Positions 8,587 through 15,494 of a stretch of DNA of 40,104 nucleotides are shown here, in pieces. The notes beneath the pieces were generated by a model, which was not told the origin of the DNA, made no database searches, and saw only the letters and a list, made by a program, of their open reading frames with translations. Origin of the DNA: Cellulomonas endophytica (GTDB taxonomy: Bacteria > Actinomycetota > Actinomycetes > Actinomycetales > Cellulomonadaceae); the NCBI RefSeq assembly GCF_004123805.1, contig NZ_RWJX01000034.1:1-40104 (forward strand). The letters run 5' to 3'. Every line of letters begins with the position of its first letter. Positions within the stretch are counted from its first letter, which is position 1. Made by a program: the position numbers and the translations under genes.

Positions 8587-10092
8587 TCAGCGGGCGGCGG
8601 GGTTGGCGCCCTCCGCGCGGACGGCGCCCCGGCGGCGGGTCGTCGAGGTCACGGGCTCGGCGATGTCCTCGAGCGACTGGCGCTCGGCGTTGATCCCGAT
8701 GAACCAGGCGACGAGCCCGCCGGTGAGCATGAGCGCGGCGCCGAGGAAGTAGCCCATCGCGAGAGGTCCCCGCTCCGACCCGTCCCCGACGAGCGAGGCG
8801 TACACCGCCGACGCCACGGCGCCGGACAGCTGCGCGATGCAGAAGAAGAACGCGATCGCCTGGCCGCGCAGCTCGAGCGGGAAGATCTCGCTGACGGTGA
8901 GGTACGCGGAGGAGGCACCGGCCGAGGCGAAGAAGAAGCACAGGCACCACAGAGCCGTCTGGGTCGCCGCCGTCAGCGCCCCGGCGCTGAACAGGACTGC
9001 CGCGACGGCGAGCACCACCGAGGCCAGACCGTAGGTGAGCAGGATCATCTTCCGACGACCCCACAGGTCGAAGAGGTGACCGAGCAGGAGCGGACCCAGC
9101 AGGTTCCCGATCGCGAACGGGATGAAGTAGAGCGGCACACGTCCCTCCTCCACCTCGAAGAACCGCGTGAGGACGAGCGCGTAGGAGAAGAAGATCGCGT
9201 TGTACAGGAACGACTGGGTGATCATCATCGTCGCGCCCAGGACGGCCCGGCGCGGGTACTCGCGGAACATGATCCGGGCGACCTGCACGATGGGGATCGA
9301 CTTCTCGCCGACGACCTCGATCGCCTTGCTCTCGTCGACGGGCGGCAGCTTCCCGCCCTGGTGCTCGACGGTCTCCTCGATGCCCTTCAGCGTGCGCTCG
9401 GCCTCGTCGCCGTAGCCGTGGGTGAGCTGCCACCGGGGGCTCTCCGGGATGTGCCGGCGCACGTAGATGATGACGAGCCCGAGCACCGGGCCGAGGAAGA
9501 AGCAGATCCGCCAGCCCCAGAAGACCGGGACGAGGTCGGGGTTGAGGAGCACGAGCGCACCCAGGGACCCGATGAGCGCGCCTCCCCAGTAGGTGCCGTT
9601 GACGGCGATGTCGACCCGCCCGCGGTAGTGCGCCGGGATGAGCTCGTCGATGGCCGAGTTGATGGCGGTGTACTCCCCGCCGATGCCCATCCCCGCGATG
9701 AAGCGGAAGAACAGGAACGAGTACAGGTCCCACGACAGGCCCGCGAGGCCCGACCCGATGAGGTAGATCGCGAGGGTGAGGATGAACAGCCGCCGCCGCC
9801 CGAGGCGGTCGGTGAGCCGACCGAAGAAGAGCGCCCCGACCACCTGGCCGACGAGGTAGACGGAGGCGAGCAGACCCACCTGCGCCCCCGTGATCCCGAG
9901 GCCGCTCTCCTCCTGCGTGATGATGGAGCCGACGTTGGCCACGAGCTGGACCTCGAGCCCGTCGAGGATCCACGAGACCCCCAGCCCGACGACCACCATC
10001 CAGTGGAACCGGGTCCAGGGCAGGCGGTCCAGCCGGGCCGGGATGAGGCTGCGGACCGCGTCCGGCCGTGCCTCGTGCGTCGTCGCACTCAT
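8587..10092 (-). CDS. MFS transporter, metabolite:H+ symporter / sugar porter type
   Basis: A 501-residue major facilitator protein with about 12 transmembrane helices. The segment after helix 2 carries GRLTDRLGRRR, the MFS loop 2-3 signature, and a second copy GHLFDLWGRRK follows helix 8. FRFIAGMGIGGEYTAINSAIDE and PESPRW match the sugar/metabolite transporter branch (NiaP/YgcS-like). Known for the family: proton-coupled uptake of organic acids or aromatic and sugar-like compounds; the substrate cannot be read from sequence. The ATG at 10092 follows GGGAGGA by a short spacer. It is divergent from the DUF1304 gene and convergent with the helicase gene. The nearby TetR gene might regulate it, but no copy of the TetR-type palindrome is seen upstream of this gene. 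Confidence 0.87.
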   Translation of the reverse strand: MSATTHEARPDAVRSLIPARLDRLPWTRFHWMVVVGLGVSWILDGLEVQLVANVGSIITQEESGLGITGAQVGLLASVYLVGQVVGALFFGRLTDRLGRRRLFILTLAIYLIGSGLAGLSWDLYSFLFFRFIAGMGIGGEYTAINSAIDELIPAHYRGRVDIAVNGTYWGGALIGSLGALVLLNPDLVPVFWGWRICFFLGPVLGLVIIYVRRHIPESPRWQLTHGYGDEAERTLKGIEETVEHQGGKLPPVDESKAIEVVGEKSIPIVQVARIMFREYPRRAVLGATMMITQSFLYNAIFFSYALVLTRFFEVEEGRVPLYFIPFAIGNLLGPLLLGHLFDLWGRRKMILLTYGLASVVLAVAAVLFSAGALTAATQTALWCLCFFFASAGASSAYLTVSEIFPLELRGQAIAFFFCIAQLSGAVASAVYASLVGDGSERGPLAMGYFLGAALMLTGGLVAWFIGINAERQSLEDIAEPVTSTTRRRGAVRAEGANPAAR

Positions 10093-10142
10093 GCGTCCTC
10101 CCACGGGCGGGCGTGGGCGGGACGTCCACGCGTACGTGTCGG

Positions 10143-10171
10143 ACCGTAGGAACGTGACCACACCTCCGCAA
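10143..10171 (-). promoter_or_regulatory. Candidate promoter of the MFS gene
   Basis: Read on the minus strand, TTGCGG (10171-10166) is followed after exactly 17 bases by TACGGT (10148-10143). This is a plausible housekeeping -35/-10 pair about 50 bases upstream of the transporter ATG. It was found by eye and the hexamers are imperfect. Confidence 0.4.
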
Positions 10172-10261
10172 ACGGAAGCGGGCGGGACGTCCGGTCCGGG
10201 TGCCCGCGTCGGCGTCGCCGGCCCCCGCGGCCGGCCGGCCGGGCCGTGCCAGACTGCAGCC

Positions 10262-10648
10262 GTGCTGACCCTCGCCCTCGTCGCCGCGGCCGTCGCCGCC
10301 GTCCTCCACGTGGGCATCTTCCTCGTCGAGTCCGTGCTGTTCGACAGCGCGCACCCCCGCTTCGGGGTGGCCGGGGACGACCTGCACGCGGTCCGCCCCT
10401 GGGCCTTCAACCAGGGCTTCTACAACCTCTTCCTCGCGGTGGTCGCCGGGGTGGGGGTCGTCGTCGCCCTGCGCGGCGGCGAGACCGCGGGCCTGGCCCT
10501 CGTGCTGGCGGCGTGCGGCTCCATGCTCGCCGCGGCGGTGGTCCTGCTCTCCTCCCAGCCGCGGCTCGCGCGCTCGGCGGCGGGCCAGGGGCTCCCGGCG
10601 CTCGTCGCGGTCGTGCCCGCGGCGGCGCTGCTCCTCGGCGCCGGCTAG
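10262..10648 (+). CDS. DUF1304 family small membrane protein
   Basis: A 128-residue protein with four predicted transmembrane helices. The motif HVGIFLVESVLF in the first helix, then AFNQGFYNLFLAV in the second, are characteristic of DUF1304. Function is unknown for the family. The GTG at 10262 begins the first helix directly, and nothing upstream in the frame looks conserved. Its stop codon overlaps the stop of the convergent TetR gene by 4 bases, so the two messages must end inside each other. Confidence 0.8.
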   Translation: MLTLALVAAAVAAVLHVGIFLVESVLFDSAHPRFGVAGDDLHAVRPWAFNQGFYNLFLAVVAGVGVVVALRGGETAGLALVLAACGSMLAAAVVLLSSQPRLARSAAGQGLPALVAVVPAAALLLGAG

Positions 10649-11259
10649 AGGGTCGGCGAGGACGTCGGCGCGGTGACGCGCCCGCGCGGTGCGCCGTGCC
10701 GGAGGCCGTCGACGACGAGGTCGAGCAGCCGCCGCACCTGCGCGTCCCACTCGGGGCCGTCGGGGACCATCCAGACCGCGCCGACGGCCCGCAGCACGTC
10801 GTCCGCGGCGATGTCCGGCCGCACGGTCCCGTCCGCCTGGCCCGCCCCGACGAGGGTCTCCAGCGCGCCGACGAGCCGCTCCCGCGTCTCCGTGAACAGC
10901 GGTGCGTCCGGGCCGACGGCGGCACGCAGCGCCCCGCCCATCCCCCGCTTCGTGGCGGCGTAGCCGACGAAGCGGTCGGTCCACGCGCGCAGCGCGTCCA
11001 TCCCCGTGGGCGCGCTCGCGACGAGCTCCGGCGCCGCGTCGCACAGCGCCTCCACCTCGTGGCGGTAGGCGGCCTCCAGGAGCAGGGCGCGCTGCGGGAA
11101 GTGCCGGTACAGCGTGCCGATCCCGACCCCCGCCTCCTGCGCGATCGCCTCGAGCGCCACCGCCTCGTCCGCCGCGAGCATGCGCGCGGCCACGGCCAGG
11201 AGGCGCTCGCGGTTGCGGCGCGCGTCGGCGCGCAACGGGCGGGCGGCGGTGGTGCTCAC
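10645..11259 (-). CDS. TetR family transcriptional regulator
   Basis: A 204-residue regulator. The N-terminal TetR helix-turn-helix is clear: ARRNRERLLAVAARML, then VALEAIAQEAGVGIGTLYRH, with the GIGTLYRHFPQ recognition helix at about residues 43-55. The C-terminal ligand domain (FVGYAATKRGMGGALRAA onward) resembles the TetR C-terminal domain common in actinobacteria. The GTG at 11259 is chosen because GGAGG lies about 9 bases upstream and homology starts just after it. Two copies of a CGGAGG-N2-CCTCCG palindrome in the divergent region at 11372-11418 are likely operators, suggesting autoregulation and control of the VOC gene. The inducer is unknown. Confidence 0.88.
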   Translation of the reverse strand: MSTTAARPLRADARRNRERLLAVAARMLAADEAVALEAIAQEAGVGIGTLYRHFPQRALLLEAAYRHEVEALCDAAPELVASAPTGMDALRAWTDRFVGYAATKRGMGGALRAAVGPDAPLFTETRERLVGALETLVGAGQADGTVRPDIAADDVLRAVGAVWMVPDGPEWDAQVRRLLDLVVDGLRHGAPRGRVTAPTSSPTL

Positions 11260-11363
11260 GAGGTCGTTCCTCCGCGTTCGGGGGTGAGGGGTGCGGCCGG
11301 TCGGTGCAGGCGACCGGTGCCGAGTGGTGTGCGGGGTGGTGTGCCGGTGGCGGCGAGGTCGGG

Positions 11364-11418
11364 TTGCGAAGCGGAGGGACCTCCGTTTAGTCTGGCACCA
11401 CAACCGGAGGCGCCTCCG
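11364..11418. promoter_or_regulatory. Paired palindromic operators in the TetR/VOC divergent region
   Basis: CGGAGGGACCTCCG (11372-11385) and CGGAGGCGCCTCCG (11405-11418) are two copies of CGGAGG-N2-CCTCCG. Their centres are 33 bp apart, about three helical turns. On the plus strand TTGCGA (11364-11369) and TTTAGT (11386-11391) are spaced by 16 bases and could be the promoter toward the VOC gene, with the first palindrome lying between them. Binding by TetR here is inference from position and symmetry. Confidence 0.6.
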
Positions 11419-11549
11419 CTCAGCGTACGCCTCCGGGGCCGGGGATCGAGCCGGGGTGGCGGCACCGCTCCCTGCCGTCCTCCGCCCGTCCTCCTGCCAC
11501 CCACCGTCCGTCGGCCCGTGCGGGCCGCTCGTCCCCCTCGGAGGCCACC

Positions 11550-11978
11550 GTGCCCAGCTCCTTCCAGGGCGTCACCTTCGACGCCTACGACGCCCGTGCC
11601 GTCGCCTTCTTCTGGGCGGCCGCCCTCGGCCGCGACGTCGCCCCCGGCGCGACCGTCGAGCACGCCGAGCTCCTCGACGACCCCGACGGCCGCGCGCCCC
11701 GCATCGTCGTCGACCGGGTGCCCGAGAGCCGTCCCCTGCGGAACGCGCTGCACCTGGACCTCGTCGCGTACGACCCGGAGCGGGAGGCGGAGCGGCTCGT
11801 GCGGCTCGGCGCCCGCCGGGTGGGCGCGGTCCACCGGGTCGGTGCCGGCGAGCGGGCGGGTGCCGGCGAGCGGGCGGTCGGGGCCGGGTCCGTCGCCGTG
11901 CGGGTGCGGCCCGTCGCGCAGCGGGTCTCGCTCACCGACCCGGAGGGTAACGCCTTCGACCTCGTCGCGGTCGCCTGA
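11550..11978 (+). CDS. VOC family (glyoxalase-like) protein
   Basis: A 142-residue vicinal-oxygen-chelate-fold protein of the glyoxalase-like type. The start FQGVTFDAYDARAVAFFWAA and the ending VSLTDPEGNAFDLVAV match the first and last strands of this family (TDPEGN-F is the usual C-terminal motif). Known members include dioxygenases, isomerases and resistance proteins; the substrate here is unknown. The GTG at 11550 is preceded by GGAGG. Residues 98-109 are an exact GAGERA duplication encoded by an 18-bp tandem repeat just before the last strands, where relatives usually have a short loop. It probably belongs to the regulon of the divergent TetR gene. Confidence 0.78.
   Translation: MPSSFQGVTFDAYDARAVAFFWAAALGRDVAPGATVEHAELLDDPDGRAPRIVVDRVPESRPLRNALHLDLVAYDPEREAERLVRLGARRVGAVHRVGAGERAGAGERAVGAGSVAVRVRPVAQRVSLTDPEGNAFDLVAVA
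11841..11876 (+). repeat. 18-bp tandem duplication inside the VOC gene
   Basis: The 18-bp unit GGTGCCGGCGAGCGGGCG occurs twice in a row without mismatch (11841-11858, 11859-11876). It keeps the reading frame and encodes GAGERA twice. Confidence 0.9.
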
Positions 11979-12034
11979 GGGTCGGGGGGCCCACCCGCCG
12001 CGCCGGCCGGCGGCCCCGTCCGTACGGTCGCACG

Positions 12035-13492
12035 GTGACCCCGACGAGCACCCCGGCCGACGACGAGACCCACGGGCGCGACCCCCGTCCCGGCGAGGGC
12101 ACCAGCCCCTCGGTCCCGGGCCCGGCGTCCGGCCCCGCGTCAGACCTCGCGTCAGACCCCGCGTCAGACCCCGCGTCAGACCCCGCGTCAGACCCCGCGT
12201 CAGACCCCGCGTCAGGCCCCGCGTCAGGCCCCGCGTCAGGCCCGGCGTCAGGCCTGCGCGCCCGGGCGGCCGGACGTCCCCACGACGTGGTGCTGCTCGG
12301 CGCGACCGGCTTCGTCGGGGCGCTCACCGCCGAGCACCTCGCCCGGCACGCGCCGGCCGGCACCCGCGTCGCGCTGGCGGGCCGCTCGCGGGACCGCCTC
12401 GAGCGGCTGCGGGCGGACCTGCCCCCGGGCGCCGCCGGCTGGGACCTGCACGTCGTCGACGTCACCGACCGGCCCGCGCTCGACCGGCTGGCCGCGAGCA
12501 CCGCGGTGCTGGTCAGCACGGTCGGCCCCTACGCGCGGCACGGCCTGCCCGTGGTGGAGGCCTGTGCCGCGGCGGGGACCCACTACGCCGACCTCACGGG
12601 CGAGCTGCGCTTCGTGCGCGCGGCGATCGACCGCACGGACGCCGTGGCGCGCTCCACCGGGGCGCGTCTCGTGCACGCCTGCGGCTACGACTCCGTGCCC
12701 TCCGACCTCGGCGTCCACGTCCTCCACGCGCACGCCCGGGACACCGGCGCCGGGGACCTCCTCGACGTGCGGGCCCTGGCCACGGCACGCGGCGGCGTCT
12801 CGGGCGGGACCGTCGACTCCCTGCGCGGCGAGCTCGACGCCCGGCGCGACGACCCCGCCGCCGCAGCGCTCGGGCGCGACCCCTTCGCGCTCTCGCCGGA
12901 CCGCCCCGCGGAGCCCGCCACGCCGCAGCCCTCGTCGACCCCGCCGCCGGGCCGGGTCGCGGGCCGCTGGACCGCGCCGTTCGTCATGGCACCCTTCAAC
13001 ACCCGGGTGGTCCGCCGCTCCAACGCGCTGACGGGGTGGTCCTACGGCCGCGGCCTGCGCTACGGGGAGGTCGTCGACGCCGGGACGGGGCCCGTCGGCG
13101 CGCTCACCGCGGCCGGGGTCACCGCCGGCTCCGTGCTCCTCGTCGCCGCGATGCGCGGCCGGTGGACGCGGCCCCTCGTCGACCGGCTCCTGCCCGCCCC
13201 GGGCGAGGGCCCCGGGGCCGACGTCCGCGCCGCCGGCTGGTTCCGTCACCGCTTCCTCGGCACGACGACGAGCGGCCGGACCCTCGTCGCGGAGGTCTCC
13301 GGCCCGGGTGACCCCGGCTACGCCGCGACCGCCGTCATGCTCGGCCAGACCGCGCTGGCAATGGCGCTCGACGACGACCTGCCGCCGCGGGCCGGGTCGC
13401 TCACGCCGGCCACGGCCCTGGGCGACGCGCTCGTCCGGCGGCTGCGTGCCCAGGGCTTCACCCTGCGCGTCCGCGACGCGCCGATCGGCTGA
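12035..13492 (+). CDS. Saccharopine dehydrogenase-like NAD(P) oxidoreductase (trans-acting enoyl reductase family)
   Basis: A 485-residue oxidoreductase. After an unusual repeat-rich leader (residues 1-80), VVLLGATGFVGALTAEHL is a clear Rossmann GxxGxxG start. STVGPYARHGLPVVEACA, the GTHYADLTGE motif and ACGYDSVPSDLGV follow. These are signatures of the saccharopine-dehydrogenase/enoyl-reductase family that includes M. tuberculosis Rv2953, a trans-acting enoyl reductase in lipid biosynthesis. The C-terminus closes with a substrate-domain segment containing GDPGYAATAVMLGQTALA. The start at GTG 12035 lacks a convincing ribosome binding site; a start inside or after the repeat would remove the leader, but no GTG or ATG with a good signal sits there. 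The physiological substrate is not evident and no lipid synthase genes are near. Confidence 0.8.
   Translation: MTPTSTPADDETHGRDPRPGEGTSPSVPGPASGPASDLASDPASDPASDPASDPASDPASGPASGPASGPASGLRARAAGRPHDVVLLGATGFVGALTAEHLARHAPAGTRVALAGRSRDRLERLRADLPPGAAGWDLHVVDVTDRPALDRLAASTAVLVSTVGPYARHGLPVVEACAAAGTHYADLTGELRFVRAAIDRTDAVARSTGARLVHACGYDSVPSDLGVHVLHAHARDTGAGDLLDVRALATARGGVSGGTVDSLRGELDARRDDPAAAALGRDPFALSPDRPAEPATPQPSSTPPPGRVAGRWTAPFVMAPFNTRVVRRSNALTGWSYGRGLRYGEVVDAGTGPVGALTAAGVTAGSVLLVAAMRGRWTRPLVDRLLPAPGEGPGADVRAAGWFRHRFLGTTTSGRTLVAEVSGPGDPGYAATAVMLGQTALAMALDDDLPPRAGSLTPATALGDALVRRLRAQGFTLRVRDAPIG
12122..12253 (+). repeat. 12-bp x 11 minisatellite encoding a PAS(D/G) repeat
   Basis: Eleven uninterrupted 12-bp units, consensus CCCGCGTCAGAC or -GGC, encode PASG, PASD, LASD, PASD x4, PASG x4. 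The units are nearly identical at DNA level, including the rare TCA serine codon. This points to recent slippage or unequal exchange and so to likely copy-number variation between strains. Confidence 0.92.
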
Positions 13493-13508
13493 CGGGAGCC
13501 GGCGGACC

Positions 13509-13564
13509 GGACGTCGGGGCCAGGACGTCGGGGCCGGGTCGTCGGGGCCAGGTCGTCGAGCCCA
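13509..13564. repeat. 14-bp x 4 imperfect tandem repeat in an intergenic region
   Basis: Four consecutive 14-bp units related to GGACGTCGGGGCCA lie between the oxidoreductase stop and the GAF-EAL gene. The first three differ by one or two bases and the fourth has decayed further. The rest of the 183-base gap shows no gene. GACGTC and GTCGTC cores recur in register, so a binding array is conceivable. Confidence 0.75.
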
Positions 13565-13675
13565 CGGGGCGCGGGTGCCGCCGTCCGGGCGACGCACCGG
13601 CGCACCGCTCACCCCGGTGCCGGCAGCGCCGATGGGCGGAGGGACGCGGACCCGCCGCGCGGGAGGGGGGACGCC

Positions 13676-14938
13676 GTGCGACGCCAGCGCTCGAGCGCCG
13701 AGGAGCAGGTCGCCGAGCTCCTGCGGACCGCCAAGGACGCCCTCGGGCTGAGCGTCGCCTTCCTCTCGCGGATGGACGGCACCACCCAGCACCTCGAGGT
13801 GGTCGACTCCTCCATCCCCTTCCTCTTCCAGGAGGGCGCCAAGGTCGCGCAGGCGACGTCCTTCTGCCAGGTCATCCGCGAGGGCCGCCTGCCCGCCGTC
13901 ATCCCGGACGTCCGCCGCTTCCCCGAGGCGATGGCCCTGCCCGCCGCGCGCTTCCCGCGCCTGCGCTCCTACGTCTCCGTGCCCGTGACGCTCAGCGACG
14001 GGACGTACTACGGCACCTTCTGCGCGGCCGGCCTCACCACCGACAAGGGGCTCAGCGAGCGCGACCGCGCGCTGCTGGAGGTCCTGGCCTCCGCGGCCGC
14101 CGTCGTCATCGAGCCGGAGGTCACCGCGGCGGCGCAGCGTGCCGAGGTCGAGGGGCGCCTGCTGCCCGTGCTCGCCTCCGGCGGCCCCACCGTCGTCCTC
14201 CAGCCCATCGTCGACCTGGCGACCGGCCGGCGCGTCGGCGCCGAGGCCCTCAGCCGCTTCCCCGCCGCGTGGGGCAAGGCGCCCGACGTCGTCTTCGCCG
14301 AGGCGCACGCCGCCGGCGTCGGCGACGACCTCGAGCTGCTCGCGCTCGAGCGGGCGGTCGAGCACCTGGCACGGGTCGGCGGCTACGTGGCCATGAACGT
14401 CTCCCCCGGCACGCTCCTCACGGACGGCTGCGCCGCGCTGCTGCGGCGGCTGCCCGCGCCCCGGGTGCTGCTCGAGCTGTCCGAGCACGACCCCGTGGAG
14501 GACTACGGCGCCCTGCACGCGGCGCTGGCCGAGGCGCGCGGGCGCGGCATGCGCCTGGCCATCGACGACGTCGGCGCGGGCTTCTCCTCGCTCCGGCACA
14601 TCGTCCTGTGCCGTCCGGACGTCATCAAGCTCGACCGCAGCATCGTCGACGGGGTCGCGGCCGACGACGTGCTGCGCACGCTGGTGCGCGCCCTCGTCGA
14701 GTTCGCGCACGGCAGCGCCACCACCGTCGTCGCGGAGGGTGTCGAGACCGTCGACGACGTGGTGGCGCTGCGCGCGCTCGGCGTGGACCTCGGGCAGGGC
14801 TGGCACTTCGGCCGGCCCGGCCCGCCGGAGGCGCTCGAACCGGTCGCGGCCGCGGTCGTCCCGCGGCCCGGGCTGCCGCTGGACGACGCGGTGCCGGTGA
14901 CCGCTCCGGCACCCCTGCCCGCGCGGCCGCGCGGGTGA
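13676..14938 (+). CDS. GAF-EAL cyclic-di-GMP phosphodiesterase
   Basis: A 420-residue soluble protein. Residues about 15-145 form a GAF sensor domain (LGLSVAFLSRMDG through SYVSVPVTLSDGTYYGTFCA). Residues about 160-400 form an EAL domain. The catalytic set is present: EAL in GAEALSRF, Asn in AMNVSP, Glu in LLELSEH, the Asp pair in IDDVGAGFSS, Lys in VIKLDRSI, Glu in VVAEGVET and Gln in LGQGWHFG. The protein is therefore predicted to be an active c-di-GMP phosphodiesterase. The GTG at 13676 follows GGGAGGGGGG at good spacing. Its GAF-EAL pairing is shared with the C-terminal half of the larger protein at 20072-22273. The last codons contain the 18-bp palindrome CCCGCGCGGCCGCGCGGG (14918-14935). 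Confidence 0.88.
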   Translation: MRRQRSSAEEQVAELLRTAKDALGLSVAFLSRMDGTTQHLEVVDSSIPFLFQEGAKVAQATSFCQVIREGRLPAVIPDVRRFPEAMALPAARFPRLRSYVSVPVTLSDGTYYGTFCAAGLTTDKGLSERDRALLEVLASAAAVVIEPEVTAAAQRAEVEGRLLPVLASGGPTVVLQPIVDLATGRRVGAEALSRFPAAWGKAPDVVFAEAHAAGVGDDLELLALERAVEHLARVGGYVAMNVSPGTLLTDGCAALLRRLPAPRVLLELSEHDPVEDYGALHAALAEARGRGMRLAIDDVGAGFSSLRHIVLCRPDVIKLDRSIVDGVAADDVLRTLVRALVEFAHGSATTVVAEGVETVDDVVALRALGVDLGQGWHFGRPGPPEALEPVAAAVVPRPGLPLDDAVPVTAPAPLPARPRG

Positions 14939-14958
14939 CCGCAGGGGTCAGCGACCCC
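14918..14958. terminator. Palindrome plus hairpin between convergent GAF-EAL and VOC genes
   Basis: An 18-bp perfect palindrome (14918-14935) ends right at the GAF-EAL stop codon. GGGGTC (14944-14949) then pairs with GACCCC (14953-14958) around a 3-base loop that overlaps the stop of the opposing VOC gene. With only 9 bases between the genes, these symmetric elements are the only room for a bidirectional terminator. Confidence 0.45.
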
Positions 14959-15340
14959 GCTCGTCCTGGTCGAGGCAGAGGATGTTGCCCTCGCTGTCCT
15001 TGAACCAGGCGGCCTTGCCCATGCCGGGCATGGTGGCGACCTCGCCGTCCCACTCCAGGCCCGGCAGGTCGTAGACCTCGAACCCCACGCCCTTGCGCTT
15101 GAGCTCGTCCACCTCCGCGACGAGGTCGTCGACGTGGAACTGGGCGATCGTGTGGCCGGCGCGGCCGGCGAACTCCGTCTCGTAGACGTTGAAGGCCGTC
15201 CCCGGCCCCGCCACGTAGTGGACGCTGCCCGGCACGCCCTCGTCGGACGGCGTGAAGCCGAGGGTGTCCTCGTAGAACGCGCGCGCCCGCGCCAGGTCGT
15301 GTGCGGGGATGTTGGCCTCGACGGTGCTCTTCGTCAGCAT
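14948..15340 (-). CDS. VOC family / glyoxalase-like protein
   Basis: A 130-residue glyoxalase/bleomycin-resistance-fold protein. It has the typical N-terminal strand and helix (ARARAFYEDTLGFTP), a middle FNVYET strand, the central QFHVDDLVAEVDELKRKG segment and the C-terminal AAWFKDSEGNILCLDQ, where KDSEGN-L is the hallmark end strand. The ATG at 15340 has an AGAGG-like signal about 6 bases upstream. Function is unknown; small single-domain VOC proteins of this type are often annotated as putative glyoxalases. It ends 10 bases from the convergent GAF-EAL gene. Confidence 0.83.
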   Translation of the reverse strand: MLTKSTVEANIPAHDLARARAFYEDTLGFTPSDEGVPGSVHYVAGPGTAFNVYETEFAGRAGHTIAQFHVDDLVAEVDELKRKGVGFEVYDLPGLEWDGEVATMPGMGKAAWFKDSEGNILCLDQDERGR

Positions 15341-15494
15341 GGGTGACCTCTGCTCAGGACGACGGGACGAACGGGACGGGCGGCAGCACGGTGCGCGCAC
15401 CCTCCCCTCCGGTCCTCGACGACCTGGTGCCGGTCTACTCCTGCGCCGGCGGCCGGGACAAGGGCTTTCCCACCCCCGCCCCGGCCGGACGGCG

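Noticed and set aside
11372..11418. GGAGG segments read as ribosome binding sites
   Set aside because: No start codon lies at the right distance in either direction, and both copies are symmetric, which fits operators better.
12122..12253. CRISPR-like array
   Set aside because: Units are 12 bp, directly adjacent, with no spacers and no cas genes; it is a coding minisatellite.
15341..15494. Possible small gene between the VOC and GH43 genes
   Set aside because: No frame with a ribosome binding site and convincing content; I see nothing in this gap.
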